Notes under the pieces: generated by a model | The model's database searches: none | Told to the model about the DNA's origin: nothing | What the model saw: only the letters and a program-made list of their open reading frames with translations | Program-made: the position numbers and the translations under genes | Shown: one piece after another, positions 37,801 through 47,802 of the stretch | Layout of the letters: the number at the start of each line of letters is the position of its first letter | Numbering within the stretch: the first letter of the stretch is position 1 | NCBI GenBank assembly: GCA_030248225.1 | Contig: JASANE010000622.1 | Span: 1 to 64,000 of the forward strand | Reading direction: 5' to 3' | DNA length: 64,000 bases | DNA from: Trileptium ribeirensis | Lineage: Eukaryota > Nematoda > Enoplea > Enoplida > Thoracostomopsidae

Positions 37801-40751
37801 GGGTATAGAATGTTAATGAGGTGGGACATTTAGTGTCTAGCTCCTCTATTCAACTATGGAGAACTATCTTTAAGCGATAACAGTCTCCAACGTATGATAA
37901 TTCATTAGACACAATATTCATTAAATCGAATTCGGTTCAAGTCTAAATGTCAAATTCAAATGGGCCACAATAAACACCGTCAACGGCCTCCAAGAAACTG
38001 CATAATTAAGATTTTTGTTACTGGTTTATACATATGAGTCCTTGCAATCGATACTCAAAACCTATGTATAAAAAATCAATACAAATCTCAGAGTGCGATC
38101 ATCAAATATAATATAGCGCCTGAACTATTGACACGACCTACACACACAAAATTAAATGTGTTAAAATTGATACGCAATGAATTTCTTAAAATTTTTATTC
38201 TTGGCGTGTTAAGTGAAATATATTTTCGATAAAAAGTAAGATTCAAAGTTTCTAATTTAACACATAAGACTAAAATTTGCTTATGTAATAGATATTATAG
38301 GTTTCCTAATTTATAAGAGAATGTATTAAAGGCACACAAATTTTTTCTTTTTGAATACAAATAATTTTTGTGACTATTTAAATATTTAAACTCTATCAGC
38401 ATGAGCAGTAATACTTAGAGTAGTTTAACTTATTCAAGATAATTGTGACAATGCAGCGGAAGTCTTCGAAGACTGTCGGGCCTTAATTTTTATTACACAA
38501 ATGCGTCTTTTTCTGCGCTTGCGCGCGTGCTTGCCTATACTTTTCTGAATTCAGTCAAAGAGAACCATATTTACATGGCAGGCGTAAACAAACATACTAT
38601 AAGTCTGTAAGATGAAAAAATTTTATTGATTTATCGTTGTATCATTTTGTTTAGTTTGAACGCGGAAATTCGACCTCACATAATACTTCTACTGAACTTT
38701 TTACTCGGTTGCCTTCTCTCCAGCTGTGACAGTCGGTGGCCCTGTACTTTTTAAATCCCAATAACTGTCACCTTAAAATAAATATCAAACATGACATTTG
38801 GCTACCGAATTATTAACTTAAGCGAACAAGAATTTAACGTCGATGTCAATCAACTATTGCTGCAACTCATTTTATATTCCACCGAAAGCCGGCCTCATTT
38901 CTAATGATTTCTTTTATTTCGTGACAGCCAGCTAAGCACGGGACGTTCTGTCGATATAATGCCGATAACAGAACGATGGAGGGCATAATAATCCATGTTC
39001 CGGAAGTGATTGACTTCGGTTCTTTTATAATGGCATAACCAAGAGGCAATACTGTTAAAAATTGACAGTAAACAATAACACTTGGTGGTGCTCAAGTACT
39101 TTGTTGCCTAATAGTATTTCCTAGCGCGATGATATTGTCGACTTTATATATGGGCTGGACGCCAAGTATTAGCAGGCCAATGATAAATGTGAGTAGTGTA
39201 GGAACAGAAATAACAGGCGGCTTCTATACCCGCTTAAATTTCTTAAGTTTGTTGGAGTTCGGATAGCTGGCAACTCCAAGGAATTTTGGGAGATGGCCTG
39301 TACGCAGGAAAGTATCATGGTGTATCCAGATACGTTTCAAGCGCGCCTCAAATCATCCACAACTTGGTAGAAATTAGAATCAAAGTTTGGGTAAATACGG
39401 CTGAGTATCGCACTCCTAAAAGAATTTTTATCATACATTTTTACTACAACTAAAACTTGATAAATGTTTGGCAATTTTGTCGCACACGCAGTGGTTTATA
39501 GTGGTGTTTTTAGGCATACCGCTAGAGATCTTTGGGTAGCACCACCAACGTTTTACGTATTATGTTTTGGTACAACTAAAAGTTTATATTACAAAAATCT
39601 ATATCAATTATTTAGCTGTATTCTCAATGGTATATGAAGGTGTTTTAGCGTGCCTCTAAAGATCTATGGATAACACCACGAAAGGTTTTCGCAATGTGTC
39701 GACGGATGTCGAGGGTCCTTTGCGAGAACCAAATAATAGCAGACTCTAGATTATGGTAATAATTGGAATCATCAACGATTATTCGTGGCTGTGTGATTGT
39801 TATTACCGCCAGCGCAACTTTGCAGCAGTTGTCTATAGGAGAAAATCTTACAGCATTTGCCAAAGTTTTTTAGAGGTAAACTCACGAACCACCACATCAC
39901 CGTAATCTGTTGGGTGTTGCAGCAATCACACCGACATACGTGCAATTATGTAGCGCTCTCGTGACACAACTTACACCGAACTCAAATGACGCACAAAATC
40001 GTGGCAGGGTAACAACATATCCGCGACTGTTTGACTGTTACAGCTACAGTCGCTCTGAACACACCCAATAACACCCAAATATAGCGTGCAATAAACTGCC
40101 TCGTAAACAAGAACTCTTACACTTCTGGCAATGTATTTGTTATTACAATTTTGTTTTACTAGATAAATTATTCGCACGTTAGTCGTATTTCAGCGACAGT
40201 ACTAGTTTTCATGTTGATATATACGTCCTAATAATGTGGCTTTTTCGGTTTACCCAGCAGAAGTTCCGACATTTCCTCATGGCGGCCAATCGATATGTCT
40301 GTATCCCTTAATAGAAGTAAAACCTTGACTGAGCTATACAGCCGTTCAATTGCATGAAAAATAAAGCTACCAAGAATAAAAATGCAAAGGTTTGTTTACC
40401 TTTTGACAAAGATTTTGCACGAGTTCAAACAAACAAACAAAATCGTTTATTAACCACACACATACTAGTAATTCGTAAAGTCAGCGTAACGAGGTTTGCA
40501 TCGGGCGCTAAGGCCGTCATAGCGAGCTCGAAACTTAGGCAATGGCTTACCAACTGCCAGTGTACTAGTTAACAAAAATATATATACAACAAACGATATA
40601 TTTACAAACAAAGTTATACGTGCAAGGCAAAGGTTAATAAACTGGTTTAATGCCAGAAAGGGATTTCCTCTTATATCTGGCTGGCGAGATAGGAATGTAA
40701 TTCATCGTTAAGGACAAAGACGTTGCAAGGGAGTAAATATCGCTTTTATTT

Positions 40752-41345
40752 CTAAAGGTTTCTTTTGAATTGCAAGAATTGGTTTAAATTAAACATGTTC
40801 AACGTTTTTTTAAATTTTGTAGAGTCCTGTGCTTCGATTAATGGCGGCTCAGAACCAATAAAACTGGGTAACTTGTTCCATACATGAACCGTTCTAACTG
40901 CGAAGCTACGTTTTAACGAGTTAGAGCGAAACTTTGGCTTGAGCAGCTTTTTTCGATGGCAGCGCGTATTTGCGTTGCCGGACATTACAAACAAGGTTTC
41001 GCAGCAATTAATCTCATTGTTAAGACATTTAAATATTAGGATTAGGTCGCGTTTCAAACGACGTAGCTCCAGAGGTTCTAATCAAAAATATGCCAATCTT
41101 TCACTATAAGACATTTCCTGAATGCCCATTCTGGCCGCTAATCTACATGTAAAATACCGCTGAACCTTTTCCAGCTTGTAAATTTCCAACATATAGCACG
41201 GTGACCAGACTTGGCTACAGTATTCTATAATCGGACGGACGCATGACAAATAGGACGTCCTTATTGATTCCTGATCACTATTCAAAAAACAGCGAAATAA
41301 CATACTAGTAGTACAGTAGGAGCAGCACGAACATAGAGGATTTGA
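40752..41345 (-). pseudogene. LINE reverse transcriptase C-terminal fragment
   Basis: The minus frame reads the end of a non-LTR retrotransposon ORF2: SYLSCVRPIIEYCSQVWSP, KLEKVQRYFTCRL, LEPLELRRLKRDLILIFK, and the terminal FAVRTVHVWNKLPS block typical of CR1/Jockey-type LINEs. One in-frame TGA (about 41080-41082) interrupts it, and the frame ends at a stop at 40752. The 5' end is lost at about 41345, as expected for a 5'-truncated LINE insertion. It lies just downstream of the polymerase B element but on present evidence is unrelated to it. Confidence 0.82.
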
Positions 41346-41390
41346 GGATTCATTCACCTTCATTTTTGCAGGAAAATTTTTATGTTTTGT

Positions 41391-41470
41391 TTGGGGTCAT
41401 TAGCGGGGTACCGGGTTGTACGGGGTCATATGGTGGTGCTAGGTTGTACCATGGTGTCAGCGTGTGCCGG
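41391..41470. repeat. Short G-rich direct repeat, about 31-bp unit, two copies
   Basis: GGGGTCATTAGCGGGGTACC plus GGGTTGTAC is followed by GGGGTCATATGGTGGTGCTA plus GGTTGTACC. It lies between the LINE fragment and the small gene at 42023-41628 and might be near the border of the polymerase B element, but no matching inverted copy was found at the other end. Confidence 0.5.
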
Positions 41471-41627
41471 GTACTTGTTCCAAGGATATTATATCACGAA
41501 AATGATGTAATTTGTATTTTTTTATTTCGACATACCATTATTTTTGATATAACATATTCGGCTCAATATTGAAGAAACTACGCAACAATGTTTATTAAAG
41601 AACAACATGGTTTTCAGTATACAGTTT

Positions 41628-42023
41628 TTACGCTCGGCGTTTAATTTCATCATATAGTTTTTCGGTGAATGTTATATTCAGTTTTTCGCATATTTCCTCT
41701 ACGTTTTTTCTTTTGATCACTCTTCTTTCCGCAAAACAGCCGCCAGGAGCCATGTGATGACTTTGACTTGGATGATTGTAGTAACATCCCAGACATATAC
41801 CGTTGAAGTCGTCCACTATTGCTTGGGCGTTTTTGTGTAGCTTTTCCTCCATTATCTTGCTGCACCTGTGCCAAACCTCCAATTTTAATGAATTTATGTC
41901 CATACCAGTAATTTCTTTTATTGCGTCCCAAAAATTAGCTTCCATCAATATTGTGGCATCGTCTGCGTTATGTACATCCATTTTTTCAAGCACAGATTCC
42001 AGTATATGGGTATTTTCCATCAT
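41628..42023 (-). CDS. Small Cys/His protein of the polymerase B element (CxxC...HPSQ...H motif)
   Basis: An ATG at 42023 opens an intact 131-codon frame ending at 41628. Residues 1-70 are predicted mainly helical and acidic. Residues about 75-95 contain CLGCYYNHPSQSHHMAPGGC, which could bind zinc through Cys and His. A Lys/Arg-rich helical tail follows (ERRVIKRKNVEEI). I recall small proteins with a similar C-x2-C...HPSQ..H...C pattern beside polymerase B genes of animal virus-like elements, but this is memory and not a search. It lies about 390 bp downstream of the polymerase stop codon on the same strand. Function unknown. Unlike the polymerase gene it shows no break. Confidence 0.7.
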   Translation of the reverse strand: MMENTHILESVLEKMDVHNADDATILMEANFWDAIKEITGMDINSLKLEVWHRCSKIMEEKLHKNAQAIVDDFNGICLGCYYNHPSQSHHMAPGGCFAERRVIKRKNVEEICEKLNITFTEKLYDEIKRRA

Positions 42024-42412
42024 TAAAATCTTATATTTTAGCTAAAACTACAACAATAAAGTCATGATACAACTATTTTAAAAGTGGTAAAAGTAATATT
42101 TCATAGTATCGTAAAACATTTATATGTCAGCGTCTCCTGTTACACTTGATTGTAGATAAGAATGTACCTAGCCTATATGGGTATACTAAGTACATTATTA
42201 TCGACAATTTTCATCTATTTCATTATATATTCTACACTAATGTGTTAATTTATTAGACATGCTGCAACACTAAAATACTCCGTACGACTACTTTCGTACC
42301 CCATTGCAAGAATTTCTATTCGCTCATATTTTGTTTAAAACATTGTTCCAGTAAAACACAACGAATATTCATAAGTTTTATTTCCATATTATACACATTC
42401 ATCACAACAAAT

Positions 42413-42988
42413 TTATAACAACAGTGGTTTCGTTGAAACTCCATCTTCATTAACAATTCTTTTCGGATAAAAATACGATAAGCTGCTTCTATATTGTCTG
42501 TACTGTACACGTCTACTGTCCTTTAGCAGGCTGAAGTGATGGTTCGTTCCTCCACATGTTCCTTTTTCAGTCAGCACCCCCATGAAAGCGTCTTTTCCAA
42601 TATTGTTCGTTATTTGTGAGAGACCCTTGGTTGATTTCTTTTCTTTTTCCTCAGCGCTCCACCCGTAGTACGTTTTACTGTTCAGCGCTACCATCCCTTC
42701 GCCCTTCCATTCCAGTTTGAACAGCCCTGGCGTTCGTTGGCTGTACTCGTCGGTGGCCAAAAACGACGCCTTTTCCTTTTCAAATAGCGCCAATTTAGCT
42801 GCGTCCGTGATGTTGTCTTGCAATTCCTCCTCTGCCACCGCGAAATACAGACTGTCGGTATCCATTTGAATCATCTGGAACGACTCCTTGCCGACGGTGT
42901 TCATCAGAAACAAATAGAACTCCAGCATCCGTAGTTTGGCGTACTGGTATACGAAGAATGGAATTATGTTGGGTAGATCGTGAGTTAT
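42413..42988 (-). pseudogene. Polymerase B gene, last exon (motif C and C-terminus)
   Basis: The exon begins after an acceptor TTGTTTCAG (intron side) at 42988 with ITHDLPN and ends at a stop at 42413, 191 codons. It carries the second catalytic carboxylate motif of family B polymerases, QMDTDSLYF (about 42850-42870), and downstream SKTYYGW, which resembles the KxY motif of protein-primed-type enzymes. The exon itself is open. It is listed as a pseudogene only because the upstream part of the same gene is broken. DNA synthesis would be its activity in an intact element. Confidence 0.82.
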
Positions 42989-43181
42989 CTGAAACAATTT
43001 AGAATACGTTACTATTGTACAAAAATTTTCTTGTATTTAAGCTATGTTATGAGTTGAGTTTATCAATATTCAATATAATCATTTTTGTATTACACTAAAA
43101 ATTCAATTTTTTTAACATTACATCTAATCTAAAACAGTTAATCAAAATACACAGAAACTAAACACAGTGCAGAGTACTTAC
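42989..43181 (-). other. Spliceosomal intron in the polymerase B gene
   Basis: On the minus strand, exon sequence ending in AAAAAA is followed at 43181 by GTAAGT, a consensus donor. A pyrimidine-rich tract and AG at 42990-42989 close a 193-nt intron. The flanking frames join in phase 0 and restore continuous homology from the motif-B region to the motif-C region (KKK before, ITHDLPN after). Both splice sites match animal consensus. Confidence 0.82.
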
Positions 43182-44351
43182 TTTTTTCTTCCTCATATGC
43201 AGTTCGTAGACGCCATCATCGATTTCGTCCATCTTTTTGAACAGGGCATCCCGCACGTATTTGAGGGCCTCCGTGTCGGTCTTGAACACAACGTTTTCGA
43301 AGCGCGTTTTGTCCAGCAGCAATCGACCGTAGTAGTTGTTGCCGATCAGTTTGTACATTTCGCCTTTGATCTTTTCGCTGGGGCATTTATCTGCCTTGCG
43401 TCGTTGGTCGGCCACTTCGTCGCCGAGATGTTCGAAGGCTGCCACGCGCTTGAATTCCACAAACTGGTGTACCCGCGTAACACGAACGCTGCACTTTTGG
43501 AGATAAAATCGTAGCAGTGGAGTTGCCAGCAGGATCTTTGTTGCGTGGTAGGAACCGATGAGTGAGCGACGAGGCGTTGACATGATTCCACGTTCTTCGG
43601 CATAGTTCTGCATGTATTCGCCAATGTCTTCTCTTGTGATTTCAACGTTTTTGAAGATTGGCGGCATTTCTTCCCATTTTTCACGCGCAGCCTCGTTCCA
43701 GTACGGTGTTTGGAGGTCCACTTCGACTATACCAAACTCTTTGTCTGCCATGATGTGCGATATGACGTCTCGAACTTGAATGATATCGTCTTTGAAACCG
43801 GATTTGCATTGCTTATTTATCCAGTCTTGCCATTCGGGAGTGTTGATTTGTTTAGAAATAAACGGAACGAAACTGCACTCTTTGCCAATAATGAGTTCAC
43901 AGTCAATGCTGTTAAGGAAAGAGTGTTTCCGCTCCGTTTCTCGTTGACGCTTTTGTTGTTCCTCGTCCTTTATGGGAGCGCATCTGGGGCAACCGTGCCA
44001 ATAGCAGCCGTCAAATTCAATTACGATCGCCATTTCGTTGCCGTATTTGTTTGGCGCCACGTAACCGTCCACATAGTACCGTGTAGAACCGCAGTTGAAT
44101 ACTTTCTGGCCGCCATTGAATCGCTGTTGTATTACGACATCTTCACAGTCGAACCTTTTGCAGAGCTCGCGTCTTTGGTATTTGAGGTAGAGAAGTTCGG
44201 TGGCGCAATGAGTGTAGCTTGCCGTGGCTTTTAGCGCGATTTCATAATTGTTTTTGAGCTGACCCATGAATTGGGCACGTTCTTCTTCGATCGTTGTGGT
44301 TCCGTAGGCAGCTCTTCGCCCGGATTGCCGTTGATTGGTCCCAAACTGCAA
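43182..44351 (-). pseudogene. Polymerase B gene, nuclease-like and palm (motif B) region
   Basis: This open segment of 390 codons ends at the intron donor. Residues about 93-124 contain YVDGYVAP and VIEFDGCYWHGCPRC, resembling the Vsr-like restriction endonuclease fold (acidic residue, then a C...HGC cluster). It sits between palm motif A upstream (44404-44390) and motif B, YKLIGNNYYGRL (residues 333-344), within the same chain. Between them, GIVEVDLQTPYW and PPIFKNVEITREDIG look like conserved palm-region segments. The reading frame differs from that of the preceding segment, so a frameshift lies near 44300-44360. Confidence 0.8.
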
Positions 44352-44730
44352 AGAGACCGGTGGGCATATCTTGACACAGGGACCATAAGTAGAGGGAATT
44401 CGTATCGAAGCCCAGTAATTTCTTTACCAATTTCCCTCCGCGAATCCTCGTGACTCCGGCCTCGTGGTAGCGATGGAATACGATTGAGGGTCCGCCTACG
44501 ATGTTGTTTTTTATCATGGTGTAGATGCTTTTGAACTTTTCGTTGAACAGAACAAACCGTCCTCCTTTGGGCAGTCGTTGCATCATGCGCTGTAGAGCTA
44601 CGCCGGGAAGGCTGATTGCCTGTTTGAACACGTCAATGCCCCATTCTTCGAACTAGTTGCACATCTTTTGCACGCCATCAAGGAATGGTGCGACGTCCAG
44701 GCTGTCGTACCACACCAATAGATCCTCCAT
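44242..44730 (-). pseudogene. Polymerase B gene, motif A region
   Basis: This frame follows the exonuclease-containing segment after a shift at a run of seven A (plus-strand T run at about 44731-44737). It contains one in-frame TAG (44655-44653). Downstream, LLGFDTNSLYLW (about 44404-44390) matches the DxxSLY motif A, which holds a metal-binding Asp. The open segment then overlaps the next frame and ends at 44242. Three reading frames are therefore needed to follow one polymerase chain. Confidence 0.78.
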
Positions 44731-44737
44731 TTTTTTC

Positions 44738-46312
44738 GAATTTCTCCTGCTGCCACACGGTTTGTAGATATTCGTAGTCGCTCTTGTCCATTGATTTTTG
44801 CCGAAGGGTGCTGTAGAAGGCATTTATCGGCGGCAGGTCGGTTTCCTCCAGCTGATCCAGGGATTCGAACCATTCGTACGGCCAGAATCCTTTCTGTTGT
44901 TCCACATTGAATGCTTTGAGGAATTTGTCGTAGCTTGTGCCGGGACTAAGATAGTTTGTGATGTCGAGGAAGAGGAGGCGGTCGGTTGCGACGCTCATGA
45001 AGCCATTGTTCTTTTTGATAGCGTGCTTTATTGTTTCTCCGCTATAAACTAAATGCGGAATATAATACTTTTTAATGAGGTTGAGGTCGAATTTGGCGCT
45101 GTTGAAGCCTAGAACAACAAGCTGCCGCATCCATTTGTCGAATTTTTCGAAATACGCTTTCCACCGCCTTGTTTCATAAGCTCTACCTTTAGCTTCTTCA
45201 TATTCTTTGGTAAATTGTTTGTTTTTATTGCATTCCTTTAGGAGTTTTCGGAATTCTTTTTCATGGCTTTTGTTTCGTTCCATTTCGTCACGGAGTATAT
45301 TGTAGGTTTCGCCATGCTCTTCCATCATGATTTCGAATGCCGCGTCGCTGATTTCGCACAAGTACGCATGCATGCAAGGCACGATTTCGTTTGGTTCGCC
45401 AATGAAGCATTTTGGTTCTTCATAATCCGGCACGTTGCTGGCCACTGACACACTGGCTGGTAGCAGTTGCTTCGTGTAAATCAGCTTTCTATCTTCCTCC
45501 GACATATCTTTGATGGGCTGAAATCTTGCTTCAAAGTCATACGTTGCTCTGAAGCGATAAAATTTGTCGGCGATACTAAATCCTTCTTCTACCAGTTCGT
45601 CGTGTATTGATTTTGTAAGCCCGAATCCGCCGCCTTTGTAGCTGAACTTTGTTTCTGCTCCTTCGCATTCGGCTATGTGACGATTGTAGTCATAAATCCG
45701 ATCCCATAACTTGTCGCAACTTGAACACCGCCAGGATTTCGTATACTGCTCTAAATTGGTGATAAAGGAAAAATGATCTTGATAAATGTTCAGGTTCATT
45801 GTTTCATAATATAGGCCGCGTGACTGGCGCATGAGTGATGCTGGAGGCGCAGGTAGTGGTTTCGGTATATCGCTGATCACACTTGTTTCGTTTGTGTCCT
45901 CTGGTCCTTCAATATCCATGCATTCGAGCCGATACTTTAAACTGTCACTTGGCTCCGCATATTGTTCCTCGTCCGATTCACTTTCCTCGCATTCCGCCAT
46001 GTCATCAATATATTTCATCATCGGTTCATCTTCTTCCTCTTCCTCCTCGTCGGTGTCGGGCATTAACGGAGCGGATTCGTCGTAGTCATCGTAGACGGGA
46101 TTGAACGTCCGTTGCCGCTCTTCGTATTTGCGGTAAGCTCGCTGTAGGGAAGTATCACCAGGTAGCTCTTCGGGAATTTCGAGTTCGTAAACAGCAATGT
46201 TAATTTTGTAGAAATCCTCTACATCGTCCAGCACTTTCAGATCTATTCTATTAAAAAGCCACGTCTTCGCACCATCTACTGCATTCGCACCACGTTTCTG
46301 CAAATTGCATTC
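44738..46312 (-). pseudogene. Polymerase B gene, N-terminal region with 3'-5' exonuclease motifs
   Basis: The frame is open from 46312 (just after a TAA at 46315-46313) to the A-run frameshift near 44737. Counting from 46303: residues 70-120 form an acidic Asp/Glu linker; a possible zinc site has C193, C196, H209 and C213; TYDFEA (about 254-259) resembles exonuclease motif I; GFNSAKFDLNLI (399-410) matches the NxxxFD motif II; and LDITNYLSPGTSYDKFL (about 446-462) resembles motif III. This order is that of DNA_pol_B_2-type polymerases of viral and organellar origin. No convincing ATG starts the frame, in line with it being the continuation of a longer chain. Confidence 0.8.
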
Positions 46313-46315
46313 TTA

Positions 46316-46523
46316 ACCGCGGTAAAGGGCTAGGCATCGGAAGAAGCACAGTTTGTCTCGAACGTCTCGCGAATTACGATTTATCAAGAGGCTGAATACT
46401 TTTATTGTTTATTATACATGGTGGCAAAGCAACACGAGCTCCAATTAAGGGCGGGGGTTAGTTTGTTAACAGTTACTGTCATATTTGTTCCTTATCTACT
46501 ACATATTTAGTTGTTGGACGGTG
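46316..46523 (-). pseudogene. Degraded linker with FRCLAL motif joining zinc-finger and polymerase parts
   Basis: The apparent gap between the zinc-finger ORF and the polymerase ORF is not empty. Just after the stop TAA at 46526-46524 the same frame continues with protein-like HRPTTKYVV. In another frame LIGARVALPP and NNKSIQPLDKS are readable. In the polymerase frame KLCFFRCLALYRG is encoded at about 46354-46316, followed by the TAA at 46315-46313. I recall FRCLALH-type motifs in this position of large zinc-finger/polymerase B proteins of animals. The simplest reading is one ancestral gene with stops and frameshifts here. AATAAA-like signals on the minus strand lie near 46397-46410 but may be coincidental. 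Confidence 0.6.
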
Positions 46524-47162
46524 TTAGCGGGCCCATTCCAAAATGTCCTGTGCATCCAGACGCTGAATAAGTTTATTGAAATCATTTCGGTTGGCAACGA
46601 GCATGGCGTCGAAGAGTTGGGTGTTGTTGCTACTGTAAAAGTAACCTTCCTCGTGGGTAATAATGTTGCGTAGGACGAAGCCGAAGGATATAGACCACTT
46701 GGCTTTGTATTTTTGGAGTTCGTACACGCAGCCCAGCTTTTGTTTAATGTCAGCTTCGTCAGCATTCTCCAACCGGAAATTGAAACGATCCTGGATCCTT
46801 CGCCCGCGTTGATAGTATGTGCGAATTTGCTTCCAATTGGTGCGCACTATCTCGTCGTTGCCACGGTAGGTTACACCATCTTCAACGGGTAGATTGTTTG
46901 GGCGTAACGTTCCTTCCCGCTGTAGTCGAGGAAACTTCTTTGGCGTTTCTTCGCTCTCGGCATCCGCCGCGGCCCGTTTCTTTAGGTAGACTTCCGCCAT
47001 ATGACGTTGAAGGTTGTCGGACCGGTTGAACACTCGATCGCACTTTGAACACTTGTAGCTTCCATCGCCGTGTACTGAGCGAACGTGGCGGAGAAGGTTG
47101 CAGTTTGACACGAATCCTTTAGGGCAAACGGAGCATTGATACTTTGCAGCAGAATCAGCCAT
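46524..47162 (-). pseudogene. C2H2 zinc-finger N-terminal part of the polymerase B gene
   Basis: An ATG at 47162-47160 opens a 212-codon frame. Residues 9-32 form a C2H2 finger (CSVCPKGFVSNCNLLRHVRSVH). Residues 37-59 form a second finger in which the expected last His is replaced by Tyr. A basic segment (LKKRAAADAE...) follows, then a conserved-looking block YYQRGRRIQDRFNFRLE and FVLRNIITHEEGYFYSSNN. The frame stops at TAA (46526-46524) immediately before more protein-like sequence. As a free protein it might bind nucleic acid. I favour it being the N-terminus of the polymerase polyprotein. Confidence 0.72.
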
Positions 47163-47313
47163 CTGAATGGTAGTAAATAAAATAGGTTCAAGTTACTCTT
47201 TTTAATAAGACGGATCTCTAAAACAATAGTTGTTAAACGCAATCCCTTTACCCTTTTTAATAAAACAGTTCCGCGATCCTCATAAAAAATGCAAACAAAA
47301 TCTGTCGTTTCTC

Positions 47314-47430
47314 CTCATTAAGTATGCATAAAATCCAGAATATTTAATTAGGTGACGCTCATTAAATATGCAAGCGCCATATGCAAAAATTTTAGGATTT
47401 TAAATTAGGTAACGCTCATTAAATATTCAT
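47314..47430 (-). promoter_or_regulatory. Three CTCATTAA(A/G)TATGCA-like repeats upstream of the polymerase B gene
   Basis: CTCATTAAGTATGCA at 47314, CTCATTAAATATGCA at 47358 and CTCATTAAATATTCA at 47415 are near-identical. The last two sit in a longer repeat, AATTAGGTRACGCTCATTAA, 57 bp apart. They lie 150-260 bp upstream of the ATG at 47162, where a promoter or element end would be. No regulator can be named. Confidence 0.5.
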
Positions 47431-47802
47431 AGTTGAAGTGTTTCTATTACAGGATTGTTTTGTTATTTCAGTCTTTACATTTTAGGACGGTTTCTAGTTT
47501 TATATTTAATTTCGGGTATGGATATTGAGCACAGAACTCGAAAATCGAAATTGCGCTACTGTAACACACGCTTTGATGGGCTTTCCTATGCCTTTTGTTC
47601 ACTGTTTAGTGGTTTGAATGAACCATATTCTTTGACCACCAAGCTTTAAAGCAGAACGATTATTACGTGTTGCCACCCAAAATTGTGGTCATCTATATTA
47701 GAACATAACGTATCGTATTTCCATGGTATATTTTTTAAATCCTTGGCGTATGTAGTTCTCATTAGCAGACTGTAACACCAACATTCAGCCTCCGCATTTC
47801 AG
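47431..47802. other. Noncoding DNA before the plus-strand exons
   Basis: A short 64-codon frame at 47455-47649 has no recognised content. Pyrimidine tracts with AG occur (TTATTTCAG, ATTTTAG), but no upstream exon of the 47803 gene could be supported. Confidence 0.4.

Larger units (their letters stand above)
32161..40751. other. Long gene-poor region
   Basis: No gene is supported. Items seen inside: a B-box-like GGGTTCGAGCCTC on the minus strand at about 33093-33110, perhaps a SINE remnant; two AT-rich subrepeat blocks at about 36780-36960 and 37640-37790; a repeated TTTAAGTTTAGTCA motif near 37061 and 37148, with a related copy near 36668; and a 144-codon minus frame at 32821-32387 without recognised homology. 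A frame around 35450-35780 has protein-like composition but contains stops. Confidence 0.4.
41628..47162 (-). mobile_element. Decayed polymerase B (virus-like) element, ends not defined
   Basis: On one strand lie a C2H2 zinc-finger N-terminal region, a degraded Cys-rich segment, a family B DNA polymerase of the organellar/viral type with an embedded nuclease-like domain and an intron, and a small Cys/His protein. Composition is richer in GC than the flanks. I found no capsid, packaging ATPase, integrase or terminal inverted repeat, so a complete Polinton/Maverick or adintovirus is not supported. It may be a solitary captured polymerase gene, a reduced element, or a fragment. The polymerase reading frame is disrupted several times, so the element is likely inactive. 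Confidence 0.7.

Noticed and set aside
43167..44234. Plus-strand ORFs of 115 and 174 codons opposite the polymerase B gene
   Set aside because: They are shadows of the minus-strand polymerase frames, which show clear catalytic motifs.
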